Positions 43,580 to 55,063 of a stretch of DNA of 64,000 nucleotides are shown piece after piece. Made by a program: the position numbers and the translations under genes. How positions within the stretch are numbered: the first letter of the stretch is position 1; each line of letters begins with the position of its first letter. The DNA is from Lepus europaeus. Lineage: Eukaryota > Chordata > Mammalia > Lagomorpha > Leporidae. The DNA lies in the NCBI RefSeq assembly GCF_033115175.1, contig NC_084829.1:132156996-132220995 (forward strand). The letters run 5' to 3'. The notes under the pieces are model-generated. The model was not told where the DNA came from. It did no database searches and was given only the letters and a program-made list of their open reading frames with translations.

Positions 43580-44640
43580 ACCCATGTAGCAGAGCATTTT
43601 CTGTCATCTTCGGTTTTTTATTTAGAATAAATTCTTAGAAATAAAATGGCTGACCTTACTAGTTAAAGTGATCAGTTTAAGTTTATAACTGATCATAAAG
43701 GTAGGATTAAGTGTCAAAGGGATCACATAAAAAATACAAGTCTCTACTAATAATAATTGACAGAATTAAGAAGGAGGGAACGACCTAACATGGGAACAGG
43801 ATACACAGCAGACTCATAGAATGACAAATGCCCTAAACAGCACTCTGGCCTCAGAATCAGCCCTTAAGTCATTTGGATCTGGCTAAAAAGCCCATGAGAG
43901 TATCTCAGGCATGGAAAGACAAGACACAGTGGCAAAAAATGACCTAAATGAAAGATATCTGTGAGTGAGATCCTGGTGGAAAGAATGGGCCATCAAAGAA
44001 GGAAGTACCTTTCTCTGAAGGGAGGAGAGAACTTCCACTTTGATCATGGCCTTGTCTAAATAAGGTCAGAGTTTGTGAACTCAAGAGGCTTCCATAGCCT
44101 TGTCAGCTTATGGCAAGAGCCTCAGGTAATTACTGATGTCATAAATAAGAGTGTCAATTGTTAAATCAACAACGGGAGTCACTGTGCACTTGCTCCCCAT
44201 GTAGGACCTCTGTCCTTAATGTATTGTACTATGCAAATTTACGGTAAAACTAATCTTCAAACAGTACTTTATACTTTGTGTTTCTGTGTGGGTGAAAACT
44301 GCTGAAAGCTTTACTCAGTGTAGAGTTGATCTTCTGTATATAAAGATAATTAAAAATGAATCGTAATGAAGAATGGAATGGGAGAGGGTGTAGGAGATGG
44401 GATGGTTTTTGAGTAGGAGGGAGGTTATGGAGCAAAAGCCGCTATAATCCAAAAGTTGTACTTTTAAAATTTATATTTGTTAAATAAATGTTTTCTATAA
44501 TAAAATGGCTGGATTAGACACTATAAATATGTTTTTAAGACATTTGATATGTGTTGTCAAATTCCTCTTCCAAAAGTTTATCCGTTTACATGCCCTTAGG
44601 GTGATAGCAGAGTTGTTTAATTGTGAAAGAACAAGAACTA
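43580..44640 (+). repeat. Possible old L1 (L1M-like) piece around a younger L1
   Basis: Left of the insertion, TAGAATAAATTCTTAGAAAT, and right of it, GTGTTGTCAAATTCCTCTTCC with GTTTACATGCCC, fit the old L1 phrase AATTGCCCTCCAAAAAGG...TTTACACTCCC. Very diverged, so the family is uncertain. Confidence 0.4.
43653..44498 (+). mobile_element. L1 3' end, 846 bp, second 3'-UTR subfamily
   Basis: Co-linear with 37472-38347, but with the diagnostic stretch TACGGTAAAACTAATCTTC in place of TGCTATAACTAGTACTGAA. Ends TTAAATAAATG. The 13-bp duplication AATAAAATGGCTG lies at 43640-43652 and 44499-44511. No ORF is present. Confidence 0.93.
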
Positions 44641-44749
44641 TACCCTCAATACCAAAACTAAAACATAACAGAATAGTAGCATAGCTACCTCTATGAAGAC
44701 TAGAACTTCAAATTTGGATAAGAATAGCTGTAACACACCAGGAAAAATA

Positions 44750-45020
44750 ATGATTACCAATCACTCTTATAGTATTCCTGTATAATGGGCTTTAACTTGG
44801 CACTTTATTAAATCAATTCTCATCATAGTCCTGTAAATTAAGCACTACTGTTACTATCATCATGTAATTAGACATTAACTCCTAAGGCATCTGAAGTTAG
44901 AAGCTTATAGGAGGTCACTCTGCTAATCAACAAAGGAAGGATTTGAATTTAAATGGCTTCTTCCAAGTTGATAAGATTCAACAGTTCATGTCTTTAACCA
45001 CTCCACCTCATTGCCTCTCA
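44750..45020 (-). repeat. MIR
   Basis: Minus-strand MIR phrases in order: GGCACTTTATTAAATCAATTC, GTCCTGTAAATTAAGCACTA, GGAGGTCACTCTGCTAATC, GATTTGAATTTAAATGGC and CTTTAACCACTCCACC. Confidence 0.72.
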
Positions 45021-45049
45021 ACCATTAATTTATATCCCAGTGGTTTCAA

Positions 45050-45385
45050 CTATTGTAGATTCCTCCTCCCCTCCCCAACCAATCTCCAAATATGTAGAAG
45101 TGCCAACCCCTAGTACCTCAAAATGTGACCTTATTTATTAAAAAGTCCACAGAAGGAATTAGTTAAGAGGAACTCATATTTGAGTAGAGTGGGATCCTAA
45201 TCCAATATGTTCAATGTCCTTATGAGAAGATGGCCAAGTGAAAACACAGATAGATGCACAGAGAGGATACTATGTGGTGAGAAAGGCAGAGACTGAAGCT
45301 ATGGAGCTGCAATCCAGCAGAATCCGGGAATAGCAATCAATTGTTTGGTACTTTGTTAGAGCATCCCAAGGAGACTAAGGCATCA
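45050..45385 (+). repeat. Ancient MLT1-like LTR (MaLR), solo
   Basis: Contains CTCAAAATGTGACCTTATTT, GGGATCCTAATCCAATATG, ATGTCCTTATGAGAAGATGG, GAAAGGCAGAGACTGAAGC, and ends GGTACTTTGTTAGAGCATCC with AGGAGACTAAGGCA. These follow MLT1-type LTR order. No internal retroviral gene is next to it. Confidence 0.7.
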
Positions 45386-46249
45386 AGTAAGTTAGATATT
45401 CTAGTGTCTGGTAAGATACCCAGTTAGTTCATGAATATGCCTTGCCCACTTACTATTTTGCCCCACTGTCACATTTGTCAGATACCTGTATGGTGCCCAA
45501 TCACATGGGCCGATGATCAAAGACATTACATTTGCAATTGCTTCTGTGTATCTTGGAAATAGCACAGAACACCCTGACTGACTCACAAAAGGAACAATTT
45601 TTTTAATTTTCCAACATTATATTCAATTTCTGGGAAGTTAATAATTGTATATTTTTGTTCACTTGAGTGGGCAGTGATTCACTGGGACAGTATGATCTAG
45701 GCTGGGATCATGTAACTGTATTTAGATTTGTCTACCTTGTAGGAAAAACTGTCGGTTTAGGACAACAGTCACTTATCCATGAATCTGTCCTTTTGTCCTG
45801 ATTTTTGTTTTCATCCTTAGTCAGATTGTAGTTTACTCAGTTTTGGTAAATCAGTATGCTTCTTAGTTTAAAAGAAAATGTAAATGAAATTTATGGTTCA
45901 CTCCAAACTCAGAATAAAAAATAAATCTTCACAATGAAAAGGGCTGGAGATTATTCTATCTTGAGTGAATGTTTGAAATAAGATTTTTAAATTTTCCTTG
46001 CATGATATCAGAAGGATAGAAGAATCAAAATATAAGGACTTTCCCAGGAGATGTTGCTCTCCAGCCAACTTTTTCTCCACTGTTTGTTTGTATCCCTAAC
46101 TCATTTGGCTCCCTGGAAGTAACACCTTCTCCAGCCTGTGAATGGCCCAGAACTCTAAAAGCAATGCAATTTTAAAGCTGGCCATTGTTTTCTCCTGGCA
46201 GTCAGGACTTAAAGAACAAAACTAATGGTAGTTTTTTTTTTTTTTTCCA
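45386..46249. other. Unique DNA, no gene seen
   Basis: No repeat recognised. The frames of about 60 codons have no resemblance to a known family. Confidence 0.4.
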
Positions 46250-46435
46250 CAGTGCCCTTACGATGCTAATCATTGTGTTAAATATCTTCTTTACATATTG
46301 CACTTGAACTTTATAAAAATTTTAAGATGAATAGCAAAATTGGTATTCATGAGAAATCTGAAGCTTATGTTGTGTTACAAAGTCTACTAAATGGCAGTTT
46401 GGGCTTCAAACCTAAAGTGTCTAAACCAGAATGTA
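46250..46435 (-). repeat. MIR, diverged
   Basis: GATGCTAATCATTGTGTTAAA, ATTCATGAGAAATCTGAAGC, AAGTCTACTAAATGGCAG and GGGCTTCAAACCTAAAG follow minus-strand MIR order. Confidence 0.6.
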
Positions 46436-47427
46436 TTCCAGCTGTGTGGTATGCAATTTCATGGCCCACGTATGGGCAGCATGTCACTGGTGGGCCCTGA
46501 AAAGGGAAGTAGGTGGATGTCCTAGTGGGGAAAGGACCAAAAAGGAACACGAAGGACTAACTTTCAGCACTTTATAACTTTCCTTATGGCTTCTCTTGAA
46601 ATCTTTAAATATATACTGGTCACTAGACACCTGGGACAATAGGGCACGTGAATGAGGCTACTTCAGATCATTAAGAAGCATAAGAATCTATGCTGGGTTT
46701 TAAGACTGAACATGAGAAAAATGAAAATCAAATATCTCACCAGTATTTTTATATTAAATACATGCTGAATGGCAAGGTTTAGACACATTTGGTTAAATAG
46801 ATATGCTGTTAAAATTTATTTCAACTGTTTATTTTTTACTTTTTTAAGTTCTAAATTATATATGTGACCCCCATGATGTTGCTTTTGGTTATTATTGCTT
46901 TAGATGGCCAGATAACCTGGACACCTTGAGCAATTTTAATTTCATTTAAATGGAGAAATTGGTCTGCCCTTTAGAGAAAGCTAAATAGTACAGGAATTCA
47001 AAAATAATAATTTTTTTTTTCAAAGTAGACAACATGCTATTCAGTTTTCAAGATAACCTCATTGTCCAGATTTTAAACCCAATTACTAAAAAATTACAAA
47101 AGTGAGATGTGAAAGTTTTAATTTTGTGGTAGATTGTTTGCAAAAACTAGACTCATTATTCCCACCCCCTTTTTTTGGAACTGCTTTGCAACTGCTCTCA
47201 GAGATGGGGTTTATTTCTCTACTCCTTCCATCTCAGTGTATTGCCACTGGTAGAATATGTCAAAAATGATAATCTGCCAAGTCTAGGCTTAGTTAGCAAC
47301 AGACCCTGAACTCCACCTTGCTGTCATGGAATTTTGCCCAGTTTTTCATGCGAACAGTCTCCAAGCTGCCTGCATGGGAATGAGTGACCATGTGGAGCTG
47401 AGGGAAAGTGCTCCAGATGAGATCATC
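46436..47427. other. Unique DNA, no gene seen
   Basis: About 1 kb with no recognised repeat or exon. Confidence 0.4.
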
Positions 47428-47915
47428 TGTGTTAGTTCTCTGTAGCTGCTGTAACATAAAATGATCATACATTTTGGAGCTTAAAATGATCCCAATTTGT
47501 TATGTAACAGTGCTATAGATCAGAAGTCCAACACAGATCTCACTGGACTATAAAATCAGTGTTCTTTCCTGGAGGCTGTGGCGGGGAGAATTCTTTTCCT
47601 TACCTTTTCTGTCTTCTCTAGGCTGCCTTCATCCCTCGATTTATGGATGCTACTTCCATCTTCAAATCTAGCAGCAGTAGGTGGAATCCTTATCACATCA
47701 CATCCCTGGGCTCTCTTTTGATTCCCTTTTGGACTTTTGAAGACTCTTGTTATTCCACTGAGCTCACCCATGTAACAGAAGGAAGTCTTTATTTAAGGTC
47801 AACTTATTAGCAACTGCAGTTCCATCTGCAGTTGTAATTACCCTTTACTGTGTCAGGTTCCAGAGATTAAAGTGTGGACATGTTTGGAGGGGGCAGTAAC
47901 TGCTCTGCCCCTACA
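47428..47915 (-). repeat. Ancient MLT1-like LTR, opposite orientation
   Basis: On the plus strand it begins TGTGTTAGTTCTCTGTAGCTG, then CTGGAGGCTGTGGCGGGGAG, CATCTTCAAATCTAGCAGCAG, GACTCTTGTTATTCCAC, GGTTCCAGAGATTAAAGTG and ends near CTACA. That is a MaLR-type LTR read backwards. It is badly worn and carries no gene. Confidence 0.6.
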
Positions 47916-47918
47916 TCC

Positions 47919-48050
47919 CTTGATCAGCCAGCTCCTGAGAGACTGGTTGCAGATTCTTGGGTGAGTCTAGCTCTGTTCAGAAATGCCCAGCTGAACCCAG
48001 AGCATGTTGCTGATCTGCAAGAATGGATTATAAATTGGCTAAGAACTTTA
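47919..48050 (+). repeat. Possible LTR 3' fragment
   Basis: GATCAGCCAGCTCCTGAGAG, CTTGGGTGAGTCTAGC and CCCAGCTGAACCCAGAGC resemble the 3' part of old MaLR/ERVL-type LTRs. A frame at 47874-48125 spans this and the preceding LTR and is not a gene. Confidence 0.4.
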
Positions 48051-48204
48051 AAAAAAAGTTTGAGTGACTTTTTTGTGAAACAAAAGAAAACTGAGGCAGT
48101 CTTTGAAAAGCTCCAAGAAATGTGAACATAGGTGTGCTCCAAAATCAAATTTCTGAAACCAGCTTGAATATGTGAGGTACTCTATTTTCACTTGACTGTT
48201 TCTT

Positions 48205-48560
48205 CTTCTTCTTCTTTTTTTTTCTTCCTTTTTTGACAGGCAGAGTGGACAGTGAGAGAGAGACAGAGAGAAAGGTCTTCCTTTGCCGTTGGTTCACCCT
48301 CCAATGGCCGCCACGGCCGGTGCACTGCGGCCGGTGCACCACGCTGATCCAAAGCCAGGAGCCAGGTGCTTCTCCTGGTCTCCCATGGGGTGCAGGGCCC
48401 AAGCACTTGGGCCATCCTCCACTGCACTCTCGGGCCACAGCAGAGAGCTAACCTGGAAGAGGGACAACCGGGACAGAATGTGGCGCCCCGATCGGGACTA
48501 GAACCTGGGGTGCCGGCGCTGCAAGGCGGAGGATTAGCCTATTGAGCTGCAGCGCAGGCC
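48205..48560 (-). mobile_element. C-SINE, young subtype with doubled B-box region
   Basis: The plus strand starts with CTT/T-rich tail complement, GACAGGCAGAGTGGACAG, and ends GAGCTGCAGCGCAGGCC. Duplication TTGACTGTTTCTT at 48192-48204 against TTAACTGTTTCTT at 48561-48573 (12 of 13). Confidence 0.95.
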
Positions 48561-48573
48561 TTAACTGTTTCTT

Positions 48574-50249
48574 AAAAATCATTTTTGCTGTTTTTAAAGT
48601 TAATGGAGTTATTGTAAGATAAGCTCAGTCTCTCTGCTGAATTATTTGCAGTGTAGAAAATCACAGTGTAGACTTTCCCTGTTAACTTTGTCAACCCTGC
48701 TCTTAGATGACCTCTGTCCACAAAAGGGAGGCGTAGTGTTCAAGCCCTTGCTCTTTGGAATAAAATACCTTGTGACCTGGGACGGTTTTCCATTAATGGA
48801 TAAGCAGTATTTTTTTTAAACACCTCTGGAGCTGTTCAGTTATACTTTTAATTCACTTTTAAGTATGTTCAACTTGAATAAAGTTACAGTTTGCACTGTC
48901 TGGTGTAGATCTCATTGTCAACTGTTGGAGTTTGTTTATCGTGAAGGGGAAGACTTGATATGCTCCACAGTGTAAATTCTGTTTTGGTTGTGAAACTGAA
49001 AGGGGAAAATGTCAAAGCAGCTTTCTGTGCAAACATTTTAGTATTCTGAATCAAACCTCAGAGAAACTGGAACTCAAAAAATCTTGCACGTGGAAACTAT
49101 GACCCACACAGAACAATTTCTAATTGAAGCACATGAAGTTTTTACCTTGTAATGTTTTAGCTATGATCCCAAGATTTCCACTTCATGTATTTACCAGTGT
49201 AATATGCAAGAGCAGTGGGTCAACATCATCAGTTCGACATCAGAGTCTCATAAAATGGGGCCCATCTGTCCATTAATAGCCTCGTGGTATAAAAGTTCCA
49301 ATGCATGTGTGTGTGTTGGGTGGGGTGGGGAGATGGTGAGTAGGAAGGGGCTCTTCATTAGTAAAAAAAAATATGTATTACTAAAGACCTGAGATTGGAA
49401 ATTAATAAATAAAAGCAGTTATCTAGCAACCAAACAAGATTCATACATTCAAAATTGCAGGAAAATAAATGACCTGCTATGGTTCCCAGTATAACAGTAG
49501 ATCAGGAAATTGAAGAATAAATAAATAATTACATCATTGAAAATTATGTTTCTTGATTTATTTTTCTGCTTCTTTCCTGTTGGAATGGTTTGAACTTTGT
49601 CACCATAAAATCTGTCTGAGCAGGATATTAAAGAATTTACTATTTTTTTCCTATTTTTCCCATTGACAGAAGAATGAGTTTAGACTAACCTAGGAAATTT
49701 GGAGATTCTTATACATTGGCTGAATACCAGGGTAGATCTGTTTTCTTAATTTCATTATTACTATGTTTCTGGTGGGAGTCATGTTATTGGCCTCCGGAGG
49801 ATGTCATAGTGTCTTCTGAGCTGCATATTGGATACAGGCTTCTTGTTTTCTGGCTAAATGTGTGCTCACTGGAAAACTTGTATAGTTTCCACTGCAACCC
49901 TGAAAATGCTTGCTAACCTGTCACTTTGAGGAAATTTGGGCATTGGGGAACTCTGAACAAAACTATGCTTACAGTGTTACTGCCTGACGCCATGCATTGT
50001 GATGAACTAGAACCAGCTTGAGTGACTCACATGTCAGCACACATGTGTGATATGTTTCTCCATGTGATGTGTAAATATCTGTACCCACAGGCCTATGTGA
50101 GAATGAGGTGAGAAGAGACATATCTTCCTACTGACAGAAAAAGGCCAATGTGCTTAGGTGGCTTTGTGAAGTATTTTACAGCACAATTAAGATAACAACA
50201 TTGCTTTCATTTAATTAACTTAGTAAGTGCAAATACTAGTATACAAAGA
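48574..50249. other. Unique DNA, no gene seen
   Basis: About 1.7 kb without recognised repeats, apart from a short (GT)n and G-rich run near 49305-49331. A GTGAGT near 49333 is not paired with a convincing exon. Confidence 0.4.
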
Positions 50250-50335
50250 CAGGGAGATGAGATGAAGAAATGCATTTATTGAGCTCCTCCTGTGTGTGCG
50301 TGCCCATTACTCTCATTGTATTTATTGCTGGCAAT
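50250..50335 (-). repeat. Possible MIR or L2 scrap
   Basis: AAATGCATTTATTGAGCTCC and CCATTACTCTCATTGTATTT resemble the minus-strand start of old SINE/LINE2 copies. Weak. Confidence 0.35.
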
Positions 50336-50456
50336 GGGCAGTATATGGACAGCAAATGGATAAGGAAATGGTTCAGGAACATCAGACCACTTTATATGTG
50401 ATATCCAGAATCCAAACTCTAGTGTGATTCCAAAACATCTGTCAAGAGCCCTATAC

Positions 50457-50824
50457 TGGCCTGTGCTGTGGCTCACTTGGTTAATCCTCCGCCTGTGGCA
50501 CCGGCACCCCGGGGTTCTAGTCCCGGTTGGTGTGCCGGGTACTAGTCCCGGTTTGCTCCTCTTCCAGTCCAGCTGTGGCCCGGGAGGGCAGCGGAGGATG
50601 GCCCAAGTGCTTGGGTCCCTGCACCCACGTGGGAGACCGGGAGAAAGCACCTGGCTCCTGACTTCGAATTGGCACAGCGCCAGTCGTGGTGGTCATTAGG
50701 GGAGTGAACCAATGGAAGGAAGACCTTTCTCTCTGTCTCTCTCTCACTGTCTATAACTCTCTGTCTCTCTCACTAACTCTGCCTGGCCAAAAAAAAAAAA
50801 AAAAGAAAAAAAAAAAGAAAAGAA
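50457..50824 (+). mobile_element. C-SINE, young subtype with doubled B-box region
   Basis: Two near-identical segments, GGTTCTAGTCCCGGT (50514-50528) and GGTACTAGTCCCGGT (50538-50552), are the clearest example of the doubling. The tail is an A-run with G interruptions. Duplication AGAGCCCTATAC at 50445-50456 against AGAGCACTATAC at 50825-50836 (11 of 12). Confidence 0.95.
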
Positions 50825-51007
50825 AAGAGCACTATACCGTTCAGCCTTTTCACCCCCAAGGAATTCATGGTCTAGGTCAGTTTAATGTCCTGAATATTTG
50901 CTGCCTCTCCATTGACTACTGTGTAAAGGATTTTACACACAATTGTCAGAACTGATAAAATAAAAAATTGAAATAAAAATGTCTTTGTGGAAATCATAGC
51001 ATTCTCT

Positions 51008-51078
51008 CTCTCTCTCTCTCTTTTTTTTTTTTTGTTTTGTTTTGTTTTGTTTCTTTGCCAGGCAGAGTTAGACAGTGA

Positions 51079-51116
<38 letters not shown>

Positions 51117-51391
51117 AAGGTCTTCCTTTCCTCTGGCTCACCCCCAAAATGGCCGCCACGGCCGGCGTGCTGCACCGATCCGAAGCCAGGTGCCAGTGCC
51201 TCCTCCTGGTCTCCCATGCGGGTGCAGGGCCCAAGCACTTGGGCTATCCTCCACTGCCTTCCCAGGGCACAGCAGAGAGCTGGACTGGAAGAGGAGCAAC
51301 TGGGACAGAATCCGGCACCCCATCCGGGACTAGAACCCAGGGTGCCAGCACCGCAGGCGGAGGATTAGTCATGTGAGCCATGACACTGGCT
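51008..51391 (-). mobile_element. C-SINE, young subtype, with long (CT)/(TTTTG) tail
   Basis: The plus strand starts with CT units, T-run and GTTTT units, then GGCAGAGTTAGACAGTGAG, and ends GCCATGACACTGGC. GCATTCTCT occurs at 50999-51007 and 51392-51400. It faces the C-SINE at 50457 tail-to-tail at about 180 bp. Confidence 0.93.
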
Positions 51392-51595
51392 GCATTCTCT
51401 TAATTATATTTTAAGAGTTCTATACCTGTTTCTTTTTTGTAATTTTTATCAGGAATTGACTTCTTGAATATAGTAGCAATGAAGATTTTATTAGTGTACA
51501 GTGTATTTTTGATATTGCTTATTTAAAAAGTATTCTTTAAAATTTCGAAACATCTTTTTAGGAATAAGGCTATAAATATTGTATTAATAATTTTT

Positions 51596-51870
51596 TTAAA
51601 AAATTTGAGAAGCAGACTTACAGAGAGAGAGCGAGCTCCCTTCTGCTGATTTGTTATGCAAATGCCTGCAGCACTGGGGCTGGGCCAGGGCCAAGGCCAG
51701 GGTTAGGAGCCAGGAACACAATCCAGGTCTCCCTTGTGGGTGGCAGGAACCCAGTTACTTGAGCTATCCCCACTGCAGGAAGTTGGAGTCAGGAACTGGA
51801 GCTGGGAATTGGCCCCAGGCACTCTGATGTGGGACACAGGCATCTTAACTACTGGTCTAAATTCCACTTA
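51596..51870 (-). mobile_element. C-SINE (CSINE3-type, old)
   Basis: Contains AATTTGAGAAGCAGACTTAC, GGGCCAGGGCCAAGGCCAGG, CACAATCCAGGTCTCCC and CTCTGATGTGGGACACAGGC. The head is worn. Confidence 0.85.
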
Positions 51871-51889
51871 TAAAATATCTACCCTTTAT

Positions 51890-52060
51890 TTTGGAAATGC
51901 AAATACTTGTCCTTGGTATCTCATGTTTTATCTTTTCAATAATTCCTTGTGGCAGGCATTAATATCCAAGTATTAAAATGTGAGAATTTTCTGGAAAGTA
52001 GAGGGCAAGTAACTTACAAGCAGTGGCACTAAGGCCTAACCCAGACAGACTGCTGCCCTG
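51890..52060 (-). repeat. MIR, diverged
   Basis: CTTTTCAATAATTCCTTGTGG, GTATTAAAATGTGAGAATTT, GGGCAAGTAACTTACAAGC and AGTGGCACTAAGGCCTAACC follow minus-strand MIR order. Confidence 0.65.
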
Positions 52061-52070
52061 ATAGCACACG

Positions 52071-52664
52071 TTTGCTTTCTCAAACGTACACTTGAGTAAG
52101 GATCCTCGTTTAGGCTATTAAGGATCATTGCTTACATTGATTTGAACTAGAAAATTCAGAAAATGGACAATAAAATGAGAAATGCTGCAATTTTTAAAAA
52201 TCTCTAGGTTAGAATAGAAGGAAGAATTTAGAAAACAAAAAGTCACTTTAAATGGGACTATACTATCTATGTCACAAGTAGCTTTGGGGATGTTAACAGA
52301 AAAGAGTAAATATTTCAACAGGCAATCTTCAGGGCTAACAAATCTAAAACAAAAGCATCATCAATAATACTCCATTTCCCTTTCCTGGCTGGAAAGAGCC
52401 ACCTGGCATGAATGTTTGAATTATTTTGCAACATTGGGTGATCTGCATTTGGCTCCTGGGTAGTATCTACATCCTCATTGGAGATGAAAACATTCTCAGT
52501 CTTTGCAGTTAGAACACAGGCACTGTCTGTAACAATTCAGAGAGCATTTCACTTCTTGGTGCCTTTTTCACATGTGCACCGCAGGAATCTTGCACAATTA
52601 TTTGTATGGAAAAATCTAGTTAGTAACCAAAAGACAGACATGCATACAGGTTATAAACTGTCAA
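52071..52664. other. Unique DNA, no gene supported
   Basis: The 89-codon frame from 52478 continues into a MIR scrap and ends close to a GT donor-like site; no acceptor context was found. Confidence 0.4.
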
Positions 52665-52765
52665 TTTTATGTCATGAACAAATGGATTCTGATTCCTTTT
52701 GTCACTTTCTAGCTGTGTCCCTTTTCCTGTCATCAAAATACAGGTAAGATTCTTAGGATTAGGTT
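52665..52765 (+). repeat. MIR fragment with a donor-like CAG/GTAAGA
   Basis: GTCACTTTCTAGCTGTGTCC, TTCCTGTCATCAAAATACAG and GTAAGATTCTTAGGATTAGG match the MIR centre with a deletion. TTTCTAG and CAGGTAAGA would make a 31-nt exon-like unit, a pattern known to arise by chance in MIRs. Confidence 0.5.
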
Positions 52766-53334
52766 ATTGTAGAAGATGAATAGATGGATACATTTGGAGC
52801 ACACGGCATTGGTGTTTAGAACAGTATAAAACATCAAACAGTCCGTGCTATTAGTATTTATATCACTGGGTGTAGCATTATGTTGTCTGATGTTTCCCAA
52901 AAAGGAACTAATACCCATATTGAACTCCTGTGATTGACCACACAAGGCCATGAACAAACCAAGTGGGAGGAAAGCCGGTCTCTAACTAGTAGCTCCAGAA
53001 CCCTAGTATTTAGGTCTGAGCTGTTGTCTTTGGGCTCTTTAATCTGAGCAACTGGGTGCTTCCCCTACATAAAACTTCTTTCTCCCAAGGTCATTGCAGA
53101 AACAAGAAGACCCTTGAGGCCAGTAACTTGTTATTTATTTTTAAATGTTGTAAAATAAAAATAATAGTGTGAGGCTTCAGCTTGAGCTTCCTTTCTGAAA
53201 TGACCCTTGACAGGAACTGGAAATAGTTCTTGTCAATGCGGCCATTATCTGTTGTGACCTAATGGGATGTGGGAGGTACAGCGGAATTTTTGAGTTCTTT
53301 GTGCACAGGAATAAAATGTTGGTCATTTGGTTAA
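52766..53334. other. Unique DNA, no gene seen
   Basis: No repeat or coding signal recognised. Confidence 0.4.
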
Positions 53335-53345
53335 AATAAGTTATT

Positions 53346-53957
53346 TTCTTGTTTTTTTTAGAAAGCTTTTATTTGATAAATATAAATATATATATATACT
53401 TATACATATATATATATATATATGTATAAATAGATACAACTTTTGGAATATACCAGTTCTTCCCCTCATATCTGCCCTCCCATCCCCAAACTGTCCTACC
53501 TCCTACTCTCTCTCCCATCCCATTCTTCATTAAGATTCATTTTCAATTATCTTTTTATACAGAAGATCAACTCTATACTAAGTAAAGATTTCAACAGTTT
53601 GCACCCATAAAGACACAAATATATAAAGTACTGTTTGAAGACTAGTTTTACCATTAATTCTCATAGTACAACTCATTAAGGACAGAAATCCTACATGTGG
53701 AGCAAGTGCACATGAGTCCTGTTGTTGATTTAATAATTGACACTCTTATTTATGATGTCAGTGATTACCCGAGGCTCTTGTCATGAGCTTCCAAGACTAT
53801 GGAAGCTTTTTGAATGCACAAATTCCATCAATGTTTAGACAGGGCCATACGCAAAGTGGAAGTTCTCTCCTCCTTTCAGAGAAAAGTACCTCCTTCTTTT
53901 ATGGCCCCTTCTTTCCACTGGGATCTCACTTCCATAGATCCTTCATGTAGATCATAG
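53346..53957 (-). mobile_element. L1 3' end, second 3'-UTR subfamily
   Basis: The plus strand starts with TTTCTTGTTTTTTTTAG, has a (TA)n expansion at about 53385-53426, and continues through AAGTACTGTTTGAAGACTAG to CCTTTCAGAGAAAAGTACC. Perfect 11-bp duplication AATAAGTTATT at 53335-53345 and 53958-53968. Confidence 0.92.
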
Positions 53958-53968
53958 AATAAGTTATT

Positions 53969-55062
53969 GGTTTTTAAAATCAAATCAAAATATGGAAGTC
54001 AAAAGAGTTGGCACTCTACTTGAATTTTTTCCTTATTTGTTAGGACTGTCTCACTATTTTATAAATAGTGGAAAAATAAATTACAAATAACAAATACATG
54101 TTTTGGGGCCTCATGGAACCCAGGAGGCAGTTATAGGCACAGCAGGCAAAGACAAGTTTAATTTATCATTATTTCCCAGGAAAATAAGTGGTCCTCATTC
54201 TAGCCTTATCTGGTAAGCAAACTGACAAAATGCTTTAAAAACAATTCAGAATAGTCAGTGCTCCCTTCCACCAGCAGCCTTGCACAAAGCTCAAATTATT
54301 CTTTCCATACCCCAGTGCTTTCTCCTCTTCCTGGGAACAAGGGCATTATGTGTCCTCAGCATCACTCAGGCCTTACCCTTGGGCAGATCTTTAAAGCAGG
54401 ACAAATTGCTGGTTCTGCTGGAAAGGAAATATAAACCTACTGGGCATGAATTTGAATGCAATGATGACAGATAGCTGTAGCAGATCAAGTGTTGATTTCC
54501 TCCAGCATTAAGAGATGATGCAATTTGAGATTATATTGTTTTGTTGCTTTTAGAAATCTGCAAAAATTTATATGCCTGTGGCCTGGTGTAAAGGAATTAA
54601 AAGAATGAGTAATATCACATGAATTTCTTGCTTAAACTTGCTTGAAAAGTTAAAGTGTTTTGGGAATAAATACTGGCTCCTCAGCATGAGAATTGGGGTT
54701 TTCTTGCTGTCTCACTCCTACTCATCCAGTCTCTTTGATTGTCTGACTGGCCTTGAACCTTGGACCTCACACCAGCAATAACACCACCACTGTGCTACCC
54801 AAAAAATGTATGTGCCTGCCTTTGGATTTTACTTTTGTTCAGAATGCCCATGCTCCCTTTGTTTTCTAGACTAATTGATAAATCATCATTTAAAACATGC
54901 TTCGAGGACTTTCAAAATAGCTCTTATTTTTCTCAGTCATTAAGTTCACCACACTGTATTGTTCATTTTCAGTTTGATTTTGTGCATCTACAAACCAGTG
55001 ACTTTGACTTAACTGGTGCAAAATAGGGACTTGGAAGTGTTCTGTTTTAAAAGCCCTCTAGT
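53969..55062. other. Unique DNA, no gene supported
   Basis: The 64- and 88-codon plus frames lack domains, and no splice-bounded exon was recognised. Confidence 0.4.
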
Positions 55063-55063
55063 A

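Noticed and set aside
47874..48125. 83-codon frame ending LQEWIINWLRTLKKSLSDFF... considered as a possible exon
   Set aside because: It starts in the edge of an old LTR and runs through another LTR-like fragment. No splice sites or family match were found.
50457..50560. tRNA-like heads of C-SINEs as functional tRNA genes
   Set aside because: They have box-A/box-B-like text but no intact cloverleaf or terminator, and are fused to SINE bodies.
52712..52745. TTTCTAG and CAGGTAAGA enclosing 31 nt
   Set aside because: The sequence is a MIR core, which naturally contains these splice-like motifs.
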